64,000 bases of DNA, from NCBI GenBank assembly GCA_018267215.1, contig JAFDYX010000030.1:25879-89878 (forward strand), read 5' to 3'. Below the pieces are notes generated by a model that did not search any database, had not been told where the DNA came from, and worked only from the letters and a program-made list of their open reading frames with translations. The first letter of the stretch is position 1. The number at the start of each line of letters is the position of its first letter. This document shows, in pieces, positions 9,280-17,897 of this stretch. This DNA is from Bacteroidota bacterium. GTDB taxonomy: Bacteria; Bacteroidota; Bacteroidia; Cytophagales; Cyclobacteriaceae. A program made the position numbers and the translations under genes.

Positions 9280-11181
9280 TTACTGTTTGTGCAACAGCCA
9301 ATGTTCATCGTACCGCAATACTCCTCTATCCACTAATTCTCGCACTGCCTCCACAAACAATTCTTTGTCGCGAGGCGCCAGTGTTGCTTCCAATTCATCG
9401 GGTGCCAGTGGTTTATGTTGTAATGCCTGAACAATCTGTTCTACATAATCATTCATTAAAAAGCTGTTATCTTTTTTCTTCTTATCAATACATACATCGC
9501 ACAAGCCGCATACGGCAAATGTTTCTTCCCCAAAGTATTGTTGAATAAACTGCATACGGCACTGATGGGACTGTTCGGCATAATTAATGACAGCCTGCAT
9601 TTTATCGGTATGTAATTTTCTGCGATAAGCCCACGCTTTATGATCAATGGGCAGATTGTTAGCATCTTGTCTGGGCAATAGTAATGTAATGTAGGGCGCA
9701 TCAGACGAAGGTTGATAAGATAAAATCTGCAAGCGATGTAATTGCTGCAATTCGGATTTTACTTCCGCCATAGACAACTTCATGGCTTTTGCCACTTTGC
9801 TTTCCGTTATTTCAACAAATTCAGAAAACAACTCAGCGCCATAAAGCCGCAACATCATTTTGATGAGCGGGTCATAGAGGGCATTGGCCACCTGAAAGGC
9901 ATAAATTTTATTTTTGTCAATGCTGAAGTGAACGCGCGAAGGCCGGTGAAACCCTTCGCTGAGAATGAGCAGTCCAAACTCTTCCATCTTCTTCAAGGCA
10001 GAAAAAACAGCGGCCTGCCTCAGTGTATATTTTTTTGAAAATTGATCCAGATCAAAATCAAATGCTTCACCTTGTCCGCTCCCTTCTGCCAACTGAAAAA
10101 AATTAGCCAATGCCTGATACACTTTTTTAAGATATTCAAGAGTCGGCTCTTTCAATTCTGTTTTGGTGCTCAGGTTGTGTACGTCAGCCTCATGAAACAA
10201 CAAGGTGGCATAACTGCGTTTTCCATCGCGCCCCGCTCTTCCTGCCTCCTGATAATAAGACTCGATGTCTTCAGGCAAATCAAAATGAATAACTGTACGT
10301 ACGTCAGCCTTGTTAATACCCATGCCAAAAGCGTTGGTGGCTACCATCACCCGCACAGTGTTTGCCAACCATTCTTGCTGGCGAAGCAAGCGATCATCTG
10401 CCGCCAGGCCGGCATGATAAAACTGGGCGCTGATTTTATTTTTAGTCAAAAAAGCCGAGAGGCTTTGAGCCAGTTTTCTTGAGCGTGTGTAAACGATAGC
10501 CGACCCGGGCACTTTTTGAAGAATCTCCAAAAGTTTTTTTTCTTTAGCCTCCGTCTTGCGCACGACTAAAGAAAAATTTTCGCGCAAAAAACTTTTTTGA
10601 AACAATGAATGATTTCGAAGTTGCAATTTCTCAACAATATCCTCGCGCACTAGTTTTGTTGCCGAGGCTGTCAGCGCCATGAAAGGAACATCGGACTTTA
10701 ATTCGCGGAGCGAGGCAATCTGCAAATAGGGTGGCCTGAAATCATATCCCCATTGCGAAATGCAATGTGCCTCGTCTATGGCCACCAGATTAACATTCAT
10801 CCGCTTGAAGCGTTCTCTGAAAATTTCTGTTTGCAAACGTTCAGGCGAAACATAGAGAAACTTTTGTTTGCCATACACACAATTATCTAAGGCAATATCA
10901 ATTTCGGATCTGCTCATGCCTGAAAATATCGCCAATGCCGGAATGTCTTTCTGCTTTAATTGCTGCACCTGGTCTTGCATGAGCGCGATCAAAGGCGTTA
11001 CCACAATGCACACACCTTCTTTCATTAATGAAGCTACCTGAAAGCAGACCGACTTGCCCGCACCGGTAGGAAGAATGGCCACCACATCTTTGCCGGACAG
11101 AAAAGCATCAATAACCTCCTGCTGAGGAGACCGAAAGGCAGGATAGTGCCAATACTTCTTTAAGATCTCAAGCGGTGTCAA
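9280..11181 (-). CDS. recQ: ATP-dependent DNA helicase RecQ
   Basis: A 3'-5' DNA helicase of recombination repair, 633 residues. Helicase motifs are in order: TGAGKS (39-44), TPLIALMQDQ, DEAH (136-139) with CISQWGYDFRP, and the motif VI region QEAGRAGRDGKRS. The zinc-binding region follows near the C terminus (CRMQFIQQYFG, then CGLCDVC). It ends with a winged-helix-like tail (EQIVQALQHKPLAPDEL) and I see no clear HRDC domain. Start ATG at 11181; the next upstream gene is 30 bases away. Confidence 0.94.
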   Translation of the reverse strand: MTPLEILKKYWHYPAFRSPQQEVIDAFLSGKDVVAILPTGAGKSVCFQVASLMKEGVCIVVTPLIALMQDQVQQLKQKDIPALAIFSGMSRSEIDIALDNCVYGKQKFLYVSPERLQTEIFRERFKRMNVNLVAIDEAHCISQWGYDFRPPYLQIASLRELKSDVPFMALTASATKLVREDIVEKLQLRNHSLFQKSFLRENFSLVVRKTEAKEKKLLEILQKVPGSAIVYTRSRKLAQSLSAFLTKNKISAQFYHAGLAADDRLLRQQEWLANTVRVMVATNAFGMGINKADVRTVIHFDLPEDIESYYQEAGRAGRDGKRSYATLLFHEADVHNLSTKTELKEPTLEYLKKVYQALANFFQLAEGSGQGEAFDFDLDQFSKKYTLRQAAVFSALKKMEEFGLLILSEGFHRPSRVHFSIDKNKIYAFQVANALYDPLIKMMLRLYGAELFSEFVEITESKVAKAMKLSMAEVKSELQQLHRLQILSYQPSSDAPYITLLLPRQDANNLPIDHKAWAYRRKLHTDKMQAVINYAEQSHQCRMQFIQQYFGEETFAVCGLCDVCIDKKKKDNSFLMNDYVEQIVQALQHKPLAPDELEATLAPRDKELFVEAVRELVDRGVLRYDEHWLLHKQ

Positions 11182-11211
11182 ATCAGAGTAGGTTGATTGG
11201 TGCGAGCTCTT

Positions 11212-11985
11212 TTACCAGGTCAGTTTTTCTTTTTTCAAAAATGCTTCGATTCCTTTTTTACAATCTGCCGAGGCACGTGCCTCGGCATTTTTATGGGCAG
11301 CAAAATCCAATGCTTCTGCCAACGTCATAGACTGCACGCGGTCTATCATTTCCTTGGTGAGTTGCATGGAGTTGCCCGAATTGTTGTTGATCAACTTCTG
11401 CGCAAAGGTTGTTACTTCATCTCTCAAAGTTGTGCGACTTGTCAATACATGGCACAACCCCAACTGCAGTGCTTCGTTTCCCTGGTACAGTTCTCCGCTG
11501 AGAAGTAATTGCCGAGCTTTTTGCTCGCCAATTTTACGGATTAAAAAAACCAGCACCATAGCGGGCACAAATCCAATTTTCACTTCCGTATAACCAAATT
11601 TGGCTTCGGGCACAGCAAACACAAAGTCGCAAACCGAAGTGAGGCCACAGCCACCGGCCAACGCATGTCCCTGCACTTCGGCAATCACCACTTTTTTCAG
11701 TTGGTATATTTTCAGAAACAATTCTTTCAAATGATTAGAGTCAGTCAAATTTTCCTCAAAAGAATTGGTTTGCATCTGCTGCAGCGATTGCAAATCGGCA
11801 CCGGCACAAAACGCATCGCCATGGGCAGCCAGTACCACCACTTTTACGGAAGGGTCGGCTTCGGCACGGGCAAATGCTTCGGTCAACTCTGTTACCATTT
11901 CGTAGCTGAGAGCGTTCCGTTTTTCGGGGCGGTTCATCGTAATGTATCCGATCCTTTCTTTCACTTCAAAAAAAACCATGTCCAT
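11212..11985 (-). CDS. Enoyl-CoA hydratase/isomerase family protein
   Basis: A 257-residue crotonase-fold protein. The oxyanion-hole segments are visible: AHGDAFCAGADLQSLQ and, further on, EVQGHALAGGCGLTSVCD. Length and order fit enoyl-CoA hydratases and related enzymes such as methylglutaconyl-CoA hydratase; the exact substrate cannot be told from sequence alone. It is separate from the menaquinone gene menB, another crotonase, at 58.4 kb. Five bases separate it from comEC upstream, so the two are probably co-transcribed. Confidence 0.88.
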   Translation of the reverse strand: MDMVFFEVKERIGYITMNRPEKRNALSYEMVTELTEAFARAEADPSVKVVVLAAHGDAFCAGADLQSLQQMQTNSFEENLTDSNHLKELFLKIYQLKKVVIAEVQGHALAGGCGLTSVCDFVFAVPEAKFGYTEVKIGFVPAMVLVFLIRKIGEQKARQLLLSGELYQGNEALQLGLCHVLTSRTTLRDEVTTFAQKLINNNSGNSMQLTKEMIDRVQSMTLAEALDFAAHKNAEARASADCKKGIEAFLKKEKLTW

Positions 11986-11990
11986 ATAAT

Positions 11991-14060
11991 TTATTGTATA
12001 AATGCACTTTGATCGTCAGTAGCATACACGGCTATTGACTTGGCTTCTGCCTGTTGTTTCATTGTCCGAACGTAACGGGTTGTATTGCTGCCATCAAAAA
12101 TAACAGTACCGACCTGAAACTGGTCTAATAATTTTTTATTCAAAGAATTGTGACTTACAACGATCTGATCAAATCGGCAGTGTTGTGGAAATTGATAGCC
12201 GGGCGAATCAATCCGGGCAATCCATTGATGATTCCATCTCAAATAATAAATGCCTTTTATTTTTTTTTGAAAAGGGATAGACTCACAGACATCAGCTACT
12301 CCATGACGCAGCCGGTTGGGTTGGATATGAAACCTGATCTGCTCGCGATCAGCCCTAAGTGCTGAGTCGCTGATAAAATAGGAACGGCCACGAAATAAAA
12401 ATTCTATCGCCTGATGTCCTCTGATATTGTAACTGATCCATTGCCGTTGATTGACCGTTGAAAAAAAATGAGCCCAATCAGTAATTGAAAAAATGATGGC
12501 CATGACAAAAGAAAAATACAACCAAGTAATTTTTTTATACTGAAACAATAACAGGATGCCGGCTAAAATTCCGAATAGCAGCCAGCATTGAAAGACCGTG
12601 ATATGAATATTGTTGACCAAACTATACGGCAGCGATTCGGTTGTAAATACAATCCAGTTTAAAAATTTAATAAGCCAAGCCAGCGCCCAGCCTGTAGCTA
12701 TGGCCAAAGGAGTAACCAAACTGAGAGCTAATAAAATAATGCCGCCCACCAAAACTAACGTGGAGAGTGGGATCACAAAGAGATTGCTCACCAAAAAATA
12801 AGTGGGGAACTGATGGAAGTATAAGAGCCCCAGCGCAAACGTAGCCAACTGGGCAGCAATGGAGATGCAGGTCATCTGCCAAATCCAGTCTCCCACCCGA
12901 TGATGAACTTCCCACCATCGGTAGATAGGCCGCTGCAAATAAACGATTCCGAAAACTGCCAGATAGGAAAGCTGAAAACCCACCGACATAATTAAAAAAG
13001 GATTGTACACCAACAGTACAAATGCCGAGGCAGCCAGTGTGTTGTAGATATTGGTGCGAATGCCCAAGGGCCTTGCCATAGCTACAAAAGAAAACATGGC
13101 CACGGCACGGAGCACCGATGGCGATAAACCTGTTATAAAAGCAAATGCCCACAACAGCAACACGCTGACAATGGCCACTACCCATCTGCTGTTTCTGTAT
13201 TTTTCTGTCGGCTTGAACAACACTAATATGATGGCGTAAATAATGCCTACGTGCATGCCGGATACGGCCAGCACGTGCAGTGCCCCGCTGGCAGCATAGG
13301 CGCTGATGGTGTCATCGTCAATGGCATCGGTTACGCCCAACACCAGAGCCGATGCTACGGCTTGTTCACTTTTTCCGGGAATAAATTCTGCCAATTTCTG
13401 AAGCGACCACCTTCTGGCTTCATGCGAATAATAGATCAACCCTTTTCGTTCTCGTGTCGGCAAGGAAATAATATCCGCTTGTGTGATAAACAATTGGTGC
13501 GAAATATTTTTGTAGCTGAGAAATTTTTTAAAATCAAATTCGCCCGGGTTCATCGGAGGGCTCAGCAAACGCGGTTCACCATGCACCAAAATACGGTCGC
13601 CATAACGCAAGGTGGGCGTATAATGATTGCGCTTAGAAAGATACAGCAGAACCCGGCCTATAACCGGCTGCCATTGTTTACCTGCTGCTTTGCACTGAAG
13701 TATTTCTACCTCTACTTTCCATGAATTAATTTTTTCCTCGGGCACACTGCGTACCACCATCTCACAAACTTCTATGCGCTCTTTGATGTTGGACACGTGT
13801 GTTTCCCTGCGCAATTCATTTTTCCATAGAAGCCGATTGTATCCCAACAAAAAAATAGATACCAGTCCGATGATTCCTAAAAAAATAGAAGCACGCCCCG
13901 CTTGCTTCCGCGCAACCAGGACAAAGAAAAAAATAACCAGCACCGCAATGGCTGCCCACGCCATTCTTTCCGAAATAATATCGGGACAATAAATACCCAA
14001 TAAAATACCTCCAATAAAAAAACCCGTTATGCGAACCATCGGGTAAGGAAGCCATTTCAT
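11991..14060 (-). CDS. comEC: ComEC/Rec2 family DNA-uptake channel, C-terminal nuclease domain degenerate
   Basis: A 689-residue polytopic inner-membrane protein related to the channel that carries single-stranded DNA into the cytoplasm in natural transformation. It has an N-terminal DUF4131-like region with membrane segments, then the Competence-domain core (ALVLGVTDAIDDDT, ALHVLAVSGMHVGIIY, GLSPSVLRA). The last 150 or so residues occupy the position of the metallo-beta-lactamase domain, but I see no HxHxDH motif. Whether the organism is competent is unknown. A DUF1330 gene starts 19 bases downstream of its start region on the same strand side. Confidence 0.88.
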   Translation of the reverse strand: MKWLPYPMVRITGFFIGGILLGIYCPDIISERMAWAAIAVLVIFFFVLVARKQAGRASIFLGIIGLVSIFLLGYNRLLWKNELRRETHVSNIKERIEVCEMVVRSVPEEKINSWKVEVEILQCKAAGKQWQPVIGRVLLYLSKRNHYTPTLRYGDRILVHGEPRLLSPPMNPGEFDFKKFLSYKNISHQLFITQADIISLPTRERKGLIYYSHEARRWSLQKLAEFIPGKSEQAVASALVLGVTDAIDDDTISAYAASGALHVLAVSGMHVGIIYAIILVLFKPTEKYRNSRWVVAIVSVLLLWAFAFITGLSPSVLRAVAMFSFVAMARPLGIRTNIYNTLAASAFVLLVYNPFLIMSVGFQLSYLAVFGIVYLQRPIYRWWEVHHRVGDWIWQMTCISIAAQLATFALGLLYFHQFPTYFLVSNLFVIPLSTLVLVGGIILLALSLVTPLAIATGWALAWLIKFLNWIVFTTESLPYSLVNNIHITVFQCWLLFGILAGILLLFQYKKITWLYFSFVMAIIFSITDWAHFFSTVNQRQWISYNIRGHQAIEFLFRGRSYFISDSALRADREQIRFHIQPNRLRHGVADVCESIPFQKKIKGIYYLRWNHQWIARIDSPGYQFPQHCRFDQIVVSHNSLNKKLLDQFQVGTVIFDGSNTTRYVRTMKQQAEAKSIAVYATDDQSAFIQ

Positions 14061-14079
14061 GAGCTGTGCTTTAGGTCAG

Positions 14080-14379
14080 TTAGGTTGTGCGTTCATAACC
14101 TTCTACTAAAATCATCTTTGTTTTTGCTGTTTGCTGGCGCAGCAACTTAGCAGGTGCATATTCTTCTGAAGCCCACCATGCCCGCGCTAGTTCTTTCGTG
14201 GGAAATTCGAGTACCACCAATCGTTTAGGATCCCACTCTCCTTCCAGTGTTTCCGTTTTCGCTCCGCGTACAATAAACTGACCCCGATACTTGGCCAGCG
14301 TGCCCGTTGTCATTTTCTTGTAATCTTCATAACGAACAGGATCTTGAACTTCAACTTGTACTATAATATAAGCAGGCAT
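14080..14379 (-). CDS. DUF1330 family protein
   Basis: A 99-residue soluble protein with the dimeric alpha/beta-barrel pattern of DUF1330: MPAYIIVQVEVQDPVRYEDY at the start, RLVVLEFPTKELARAWW in the middle and TKMILVEGYE at the end. The biochemical role of the family is not established. It lies 19 bases upstream of comEC on the same strand. Its start codon is only 3 bases from a heptanucleotide repeat array, which forms its whole immediate upstream region. Confidence 0.88.
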   Translation of the reverse strand: MPAYIIVQVEVQDPVRYEDYKKMTTGTLAKYRGQFIVRGAKTETLEGEWDPKRLVVLEFPTKELARAWWASEEYAPAKLLRQQTAKTKMILVEGYERTT

Positions 14380-14382
14380 ACT

Positions 14383-14445
14383 GAGTTTTGAGTTTTGAGT
14401 TTTGAGTTTTGAGTTTTGAGTTTTGAGTTTTGAGTTTTGAGTTTA
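14383..14445. repeat. Heptanucleotide repeat (GAGTTTT)x9 at the DUF1330 start
   Basis: Eight perfect GAGTTTT units (14383-14438) and a ninth ending in A. On the coding strand of DUF1330 it reads as AAAACTC units ending 3 bases before the ATG. A change in copy number would alter the 5' untranslated region or promoter spacing. Confidence 0.97.
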
Positions 14446-14454
14446 ATGATCATG

Positions 14455-14590
14455 CTTACTACTTACAACTTTTTACTTACTACTTACAACTTTTTACTTA
14501 CTACTTACAACTTTTTACTTACTACTTACAACTTTTTTACTTACAACTTTCAACTTTTTTACTTACAACTTTCAACTTTTTATTTTTTAC
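14455..14590. repeat. 21-22 bp minisatellite between phoH and DUF1330
   Basis: Four tandem 21-bp units beginning CTTACTACTTACAAC start at 14455, followed by about two 22-bp variant units containing ACTTACAACTTTCAAC. With the heptamer array they fill the 217-bp gap between phoH and DUF1330. It is AT-rich and encodes only a low-complexity frame, which is not a gene. Confidence 0.95.
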
Positions 14591-14596
14591 TTTTTT

Positions 14597-15550
14597 TTAA
14601 CTTCTCCTCTCCCCCTCTCTTCCATACGCCTCAATAATATCTTTTACCAACCGATGGCGCACCACATCGCGTTCGTTGAGTTCTACAAAGCCGATGCCTT
14701 TCGTTTGGTTGAGGATGCGCACCGCTTCTTTCAACCCCGATTTCTGGTTGGGCGGCAAATCAATTTGCGAGGTGTCGCCCGTAACGATCATTTTAGAATC
14801 TGGGCCCATGCGGGTGAGAAACATTTTCATTTGCATGGGCGTAGTGTTTTGCGCTTCGTCCAGCAAAATAAATGCGTTGTTCAGCGTGCGGCCGCGCATG
14901 TATGCCAAGGGCGCGATTTCAATAACTTCGCGCTCCATATAATACTTTAGTTTTTCATGTGTCACCATGTCGTTCAGGGCATCGTATATGGGCCGCAGGT
15001 AAGGGTCAATTTTTTCTTTCAGATCGCCCGGCAAAAAGCCCAGGTTCTCCCCTGCCTCCACAGCCGGGCGGGTGATGATAATTTTTTTTACCATTTTATT
15101 TTTCAGCGCCCGCACCGCCAGCGCTACCGACACAAAAGTTTTGCCTGTTCCGGCCGGGCCTAATGCAAACACCAGGTCATTGTTGTGCACTGCATTGACC
15201 AGCTTTTGCTGATTAACCGTCTTGGCCTTCACGGGCGACCCCTTCGCGCCATAAATAATGATGCCATCGGTCTGTTCTTCAGGAACGTACTCCTGTTTCT
15301 CCTGCAGCACATACCCTCGCACGTTTTCTTCTGTAATTTTTCCAAACTGATGAAAATGATCCACCAGCGAGTTGAGAATGTCGGCAATCTGTAAAATGTC
15401 GGGTGTTTCGCCCTTTACCAATATTTCGTTTCCACGCGAAACAATCCGGCTGCGCGGAAAGGCCAAAGCCAGTTCATTGATGTTTTTATTCTCAATGCCG
15501 AGAAAATCGAGCAGTGGAATATTATCGAGTGTGATGGTTTTTTCGATCAA
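14597..15550 (-). CDS. phoH: PhoH-like ATPase
   Basis: A cytosolic ATPase of the PhoH family, linked to RNA metabolism and phosphate stress. It has the Walker A loop GPAGTGKTFVS, then GENLGFLPGDLKEKI, RGRTLNNAFILLDEAQN (Walker B) and MIVTGDTSQIDLP. A KH-like N-terminal part begins IEKTITLDNIPLLDFLG. The TTG at 15550 is chosen as start: it gives that typical N terminus and 317 residues, whereas the longest frame (to 15616) would overlap the divergent gene beginning at 15606. Confidence 0.93.
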   Translation of the reverse strand: MIEKTITLDNIPLLDFLGIENKNINELALAFPRSRIVSRGNEILVKGETPDILQIADILNSLVDHFHQFGKITEENVRGYVLQEKQEYVPEEQTDGIIIYGAKGSPVKAKTVNQQKLVNAVHNNDLVFALGPAGTGKTFVSVALAVRALKNKMVKKIIITRPAVEAGENLGFLPGDLKEKIDPYLRPIYDALNDMVTHEKLKYYMEREVIEIAPLAYMRGRTLNNAFILLDEAQNTTPMQMKMFLTRMGPDSKMIVTGDTSQIDLPPNQKSGLKEAVRILNQTKGIGFVELNERDVVRHRLVKDIIEAYGREGERRS

Positions 15551-15605
15551 ATGGATGAAATAAGTTAATTTTGAAAAAACAAATTTACAAAAGTTCCGGG
15601 CACGG

Positions 15606-16379
15606 ATGGCACTCATTACTCTTCTTACCGACAGCGGGGAAACCGACCATTACGCTGCCTCTATCAAAGCGAAAATACTGACTATTAATGCCGGGCTCCA
15701 CCTCGTTGACATCAGCCACCGGATAAACCCTTGCGACATCGGCCACGGAGCCTTCGTATTGAAAAGTGTTTTTCGCGATTTCCCCAAAGGCACAGTACAC
15801 CTGGTAGGTGTAGATGCCACCGGGCAAGCCGAAACAATGGCAGTGGCCTTGCAATTGGAAGATCATTTTTTTGTAGGTGCCGACAATGGCTTGCTGGGGC
15901 TCATCAGCGACAAGCCTCATCAAAACATAGTCAATATAAACTCCATCAATCCGGTTTCTACTACCTTTCCTGAGCGCGATATTTTTGCCCCGGCAGCGGC
16001 CAAGTTAGCCAGCGGTGTGGCCATCACTTCGTTGGGGAACCCGCTTGATACTTTTAAAAAAATGATCGGACGGGCAGTGAAGGCAACTAAAAAAATGATC
16101 AACGGCAACGTGGTGCGGGTTGACAGCTACGGCAACCTGATTACCAACATAACAAAAACCGATTTTGATATCTTGAGCAAAGGAAAAACTTTTACTGTTC
16201 AGTTTTCCGGAGAGAAATTCAGGCGTATCCATACTGGTTACTTTCAGGTCGAGCAAGGCGATTGTTTTTTGTTATTCAACAGCCTGGGGCTGCTGGAAAT
16301 TGGCATCAACAACGGAAGAGCCAGCGAACTGCTGGGGATGCCACACGACAGTACAGTGCTGATTACATTTGATGAGTGA
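15606..16379 (+). CDS. SAM hydroxide adenosyltransferase (DUF62)
   Basis: A 257-residue enzyme of the family that splits S-adenosylmethionine with water to adenosine and methionine, related to fluorinase and chlorinase. ITLLTDSGETDHYAASIKAKI opens the N-terminal domain, followed by DISHRINPCDI, the FVGADNGLLGLI segment, and the barrel-like C-terminal domain (NVVRVDSYGNLITNI). It diverges from phoH and is followed 61 bases later by a small monooxygenase-like gene. Confidence 0.9.
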   Translation: MALITLLTDSGETDHYAASIKAKILTINAGLHLVDISHRINPCDIGHGAFVLKSVFRDFPKGTVHLVGVDATGQAETMAVALQLEDHFFVGADNGLLGLISDKPHQNIVNINSINPVSTTFPERDIFAPAAAKLASGVAITSLGNPLDTFKKMIGRAVKATKKMINGNVVRVDSYGNLITNITKTDFDILSKGKTFTVQFSGEKFRRIHTGYFQVEQGDCFLLFNSLGLLEIGINNGRASELLGMPHDSTVLITFDE

Positions 16380-16440
16380 TTTGATTTACCTGTTATTAGC
16401 ATCGCACTATTTCAATTTCAATTTTTCAAATACCAAAATT

Positions 16441-16737
16441 ATGATCATCCGCATTGTACGCATGCACTTTACAGAAGCCGGCATTGCCGAGTTTCTTGCC
16501 TTATTCAATCAGCATAAATCTGCTATCCGGAATTTTCCGGGCTGCTCGCACCTGCAGTTGCTGACGGATGCCAGCGATGAATCTGTGTTCTTCACGTTAA
16601 GTCATTGGGATAGTACCGATAGTCTGGAAAAATACCGCCTGTCGGAATTGTTCAACCAAGTGTGGGGGCGGGTAAAACCTCTTTTTGCCGAGCGCACGCA
16701 GGCTTATTCGCTGGTGCAGTTGATGGAGATTGCCTAA
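16441..16737 (+). CDS. Antibiotic biosynthesis monooxygenase (ABM) domain protein
   Basis: A 98-residue ferredoxin-like-fold protein (IIRIVRMHFTEAGIAEF, then FPGCSHLQLL and FFTLSHWDSTDSLEKYR), typical of single ABM domains. Such proteins range from heme or quinol oxygenases to binding proteins, so no substrate is assigned. The ATG at 16441 is chosen; a longer frame from 16369 would overlap the preceding gene and add a low-complexity N terminus. Likely co-transcribed with the AraC regulator 18 bases downstream. Confidence 0.82.
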   Translation: MIIRIVRMHFTEAGIAEFLALFNQHKSAIRNFPGCSHLQLLTDASDESVFFTLSHWDSTDSLEKYRLSELFNQVWGRVKPLFAERTQAYSLVQLMEIA

Positions 16738-16755
16738 TTTAGTCAGGGTGATTCT

Positions 16756-17481
16756 ATGACTCAGTTGATTCTCGCCTTAAGGGCCTATCAGTCAGATGTA
16801 GAAATACATCAACATGCGGCTTTTCAAGTTGTGCTTACGGAAGACGAGCCTTTTGATAGCTTTTCTGAAGGGAAAAATCACAAGAATATTTATGGGTTTG
16901 TCATCCGGCCACAAGTAGCCCACGCTTGTAAGTGCAGCCAAAGCAATCTAATTATTTTAAACATAGAACCCTATTCTGCCATAGGCAAAAATCTTTCAAA
17001 CAAATTGAAGGCTAACCACAAGACATTTTATTTTTTTTCAAAAAATGAAGTAGCTGCTTTTTTTAATCTTAAAAAGACAACTGTTTCAGTACAGAAAATT
17101 ATTAAGAATATTTCAGGTGATACTTTGCTTCAAAAAAATGATGACCGCGTTGTTGCTGTATTAGACTACATTCATTCTACATTCAACTCTCATAAAATTT
17201 CGCTGAAGCAGATTTCGCAGCAAGTATGTCTGTCACCATCCCGGTTAGGGTTTATTTTTAAAAAGCAAATAGGCAGCAGTATATTTAAGTACCTTTTGTG
17301 GACAAGGCTTCGCTTTGCCATTTCACTCCTGCTCACCGAAAATAAAAAGAGCATTACGGAGATAGCCTTAGAAAGTGGCTTTTACGATTCTGCACAGATG
17401 ACTAAGTATATGTATGCTCTGTTTGGTATTTCGCCTTCTAAACTGAAACAAAAAAGTGATCTGATACAATTTTTAAATTAG
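16756..17481 (+). CDS. AraC family transcriptional regulator
   Basis: 241 residues: an N-terminal cupin-like sensing region (HQHAAFQVVLTEDEPFDS) and a C-terminal pair of helix-turn-helix motifs (ISLKQISQQVCLSPSRLGFIF, then SITEIALESGFYDSAQMTKY with the AraC-type FGISPSK ending). The ligand is unknown. It sits between two small ferredoxin-like-fold genes, the ABM protein before it and the YciI-like protein after it, and may control one or both. Confidence 0.9.
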   Translation: MTQLILALRAYQSDVEIHQHAAFQVVLTEDEPFDSFSEGKNHKNIYGFVIRPQVAHACKCSQSNLIILNIEPYSAIGKNLSNKLKANHKTFYFFSKNEVAAFFNLKKTTVSVQKIIKNISGDTLLQKNDDRVVAVLDYIHSTFNSHKISLKQISQQVCLSPSRLGFIFKKQIGSSIFKYLLWTRLRFAISLLLTENKKSITEIALESGFYDSAQMTKYMYALFGISPSKLKQKSDLIQFLN

Positions 17482-17490
17482 TGTCATCCC

Positions 17491-17498
17491 TAATTTTG
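17491..17498 (+). promoter_or_regulatory. -7 box TAATTTTG upstream of the 90-residue gene
   Basis: TAATTTTG is an exact TAnnTTTG match placed just after the AraC stop codon and 53 bases before the ATG at 17552, suggesting that the next gene has its own promoter. Confidence 0.4.
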
Positions 17499-17551
17499 TT
17501 GTCGGTTTTAAACAGAAATTTCAAAAAAACAACTTCATAACAACTATCACC

Positions 17552-17824
17552 ATGAACAGAATATTAGTTTTAATCACCTTAGCTGACAACGGAATTGAAC
17601 AGATAAAAGCAAATCCGGAATTGCCCAAGAAAGAAACCGAATTTGTCAATCAATGGAAAGGAGAAGGTCTATTGGAAAGTTTCTACATTTCTATTTCAAA
17701 AAAAGATGCTGTTTTAATTTTCAAAAGTGATGATGAAATCCAAATCAAAAAATTGATCGCATCGCTGCCTTATTTTCCATTTATGGCAAAAATTGAGTAT
17801 CATATTTTAGCAAAACAATTTTAA
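17552..17824 (+). CDS. Small muconolactone-isomerase/YciI-like protein
   Basis: A 90-residue protein with an alternating beta-alpha-beta pattern: RILVLITLADNGIEQIKANPE, then FVNQWKGEGLLESFYISISKKDAVLIF and a terminal strand KIEYHILAKQF. This resembles muconolactone isomerase-like or YciI-like ferredoxin folds, whose members are often of unknown function. It follows an AraC regulator by 70 bases with its own likely -7 box, so it may be the regulator's target. Function not assigned. Confidence 0.7.
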   Translation: MNRILVLITLADNGIEQIKANPELPKKETEFVNQWKGEGLLESFYISISKKDAVLIFKSDDEIQIKKLIASLPYFPFMAKIEYHILAKQF

Positions 17825-17897
17825 ATGTTTGATGATATACCAACATCGGTTTAGTATTCTTGGCGTTGAAGTTTTTATCTGTTCAAGCATCAACACG

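Noticed and set aside
9242-9301. 20-residue N-terminal extension of IspG
   Set aside because: Runs through the -7 promoter box and overlaps the end of recQ; family alignment begins after it.
8723-9430. 235-codon plus-strand frame antisense to ispG and recQ
   Set aside because: Spans the ends of two real genes on the other strand and has no recognisable features.
14437-14637. Open frame giving a Thr/Tyr/Asn/Leu-rich repetitive protein
   Set aside because: It is a direct translation of the minisatellite and runs into phoH on the other strand.
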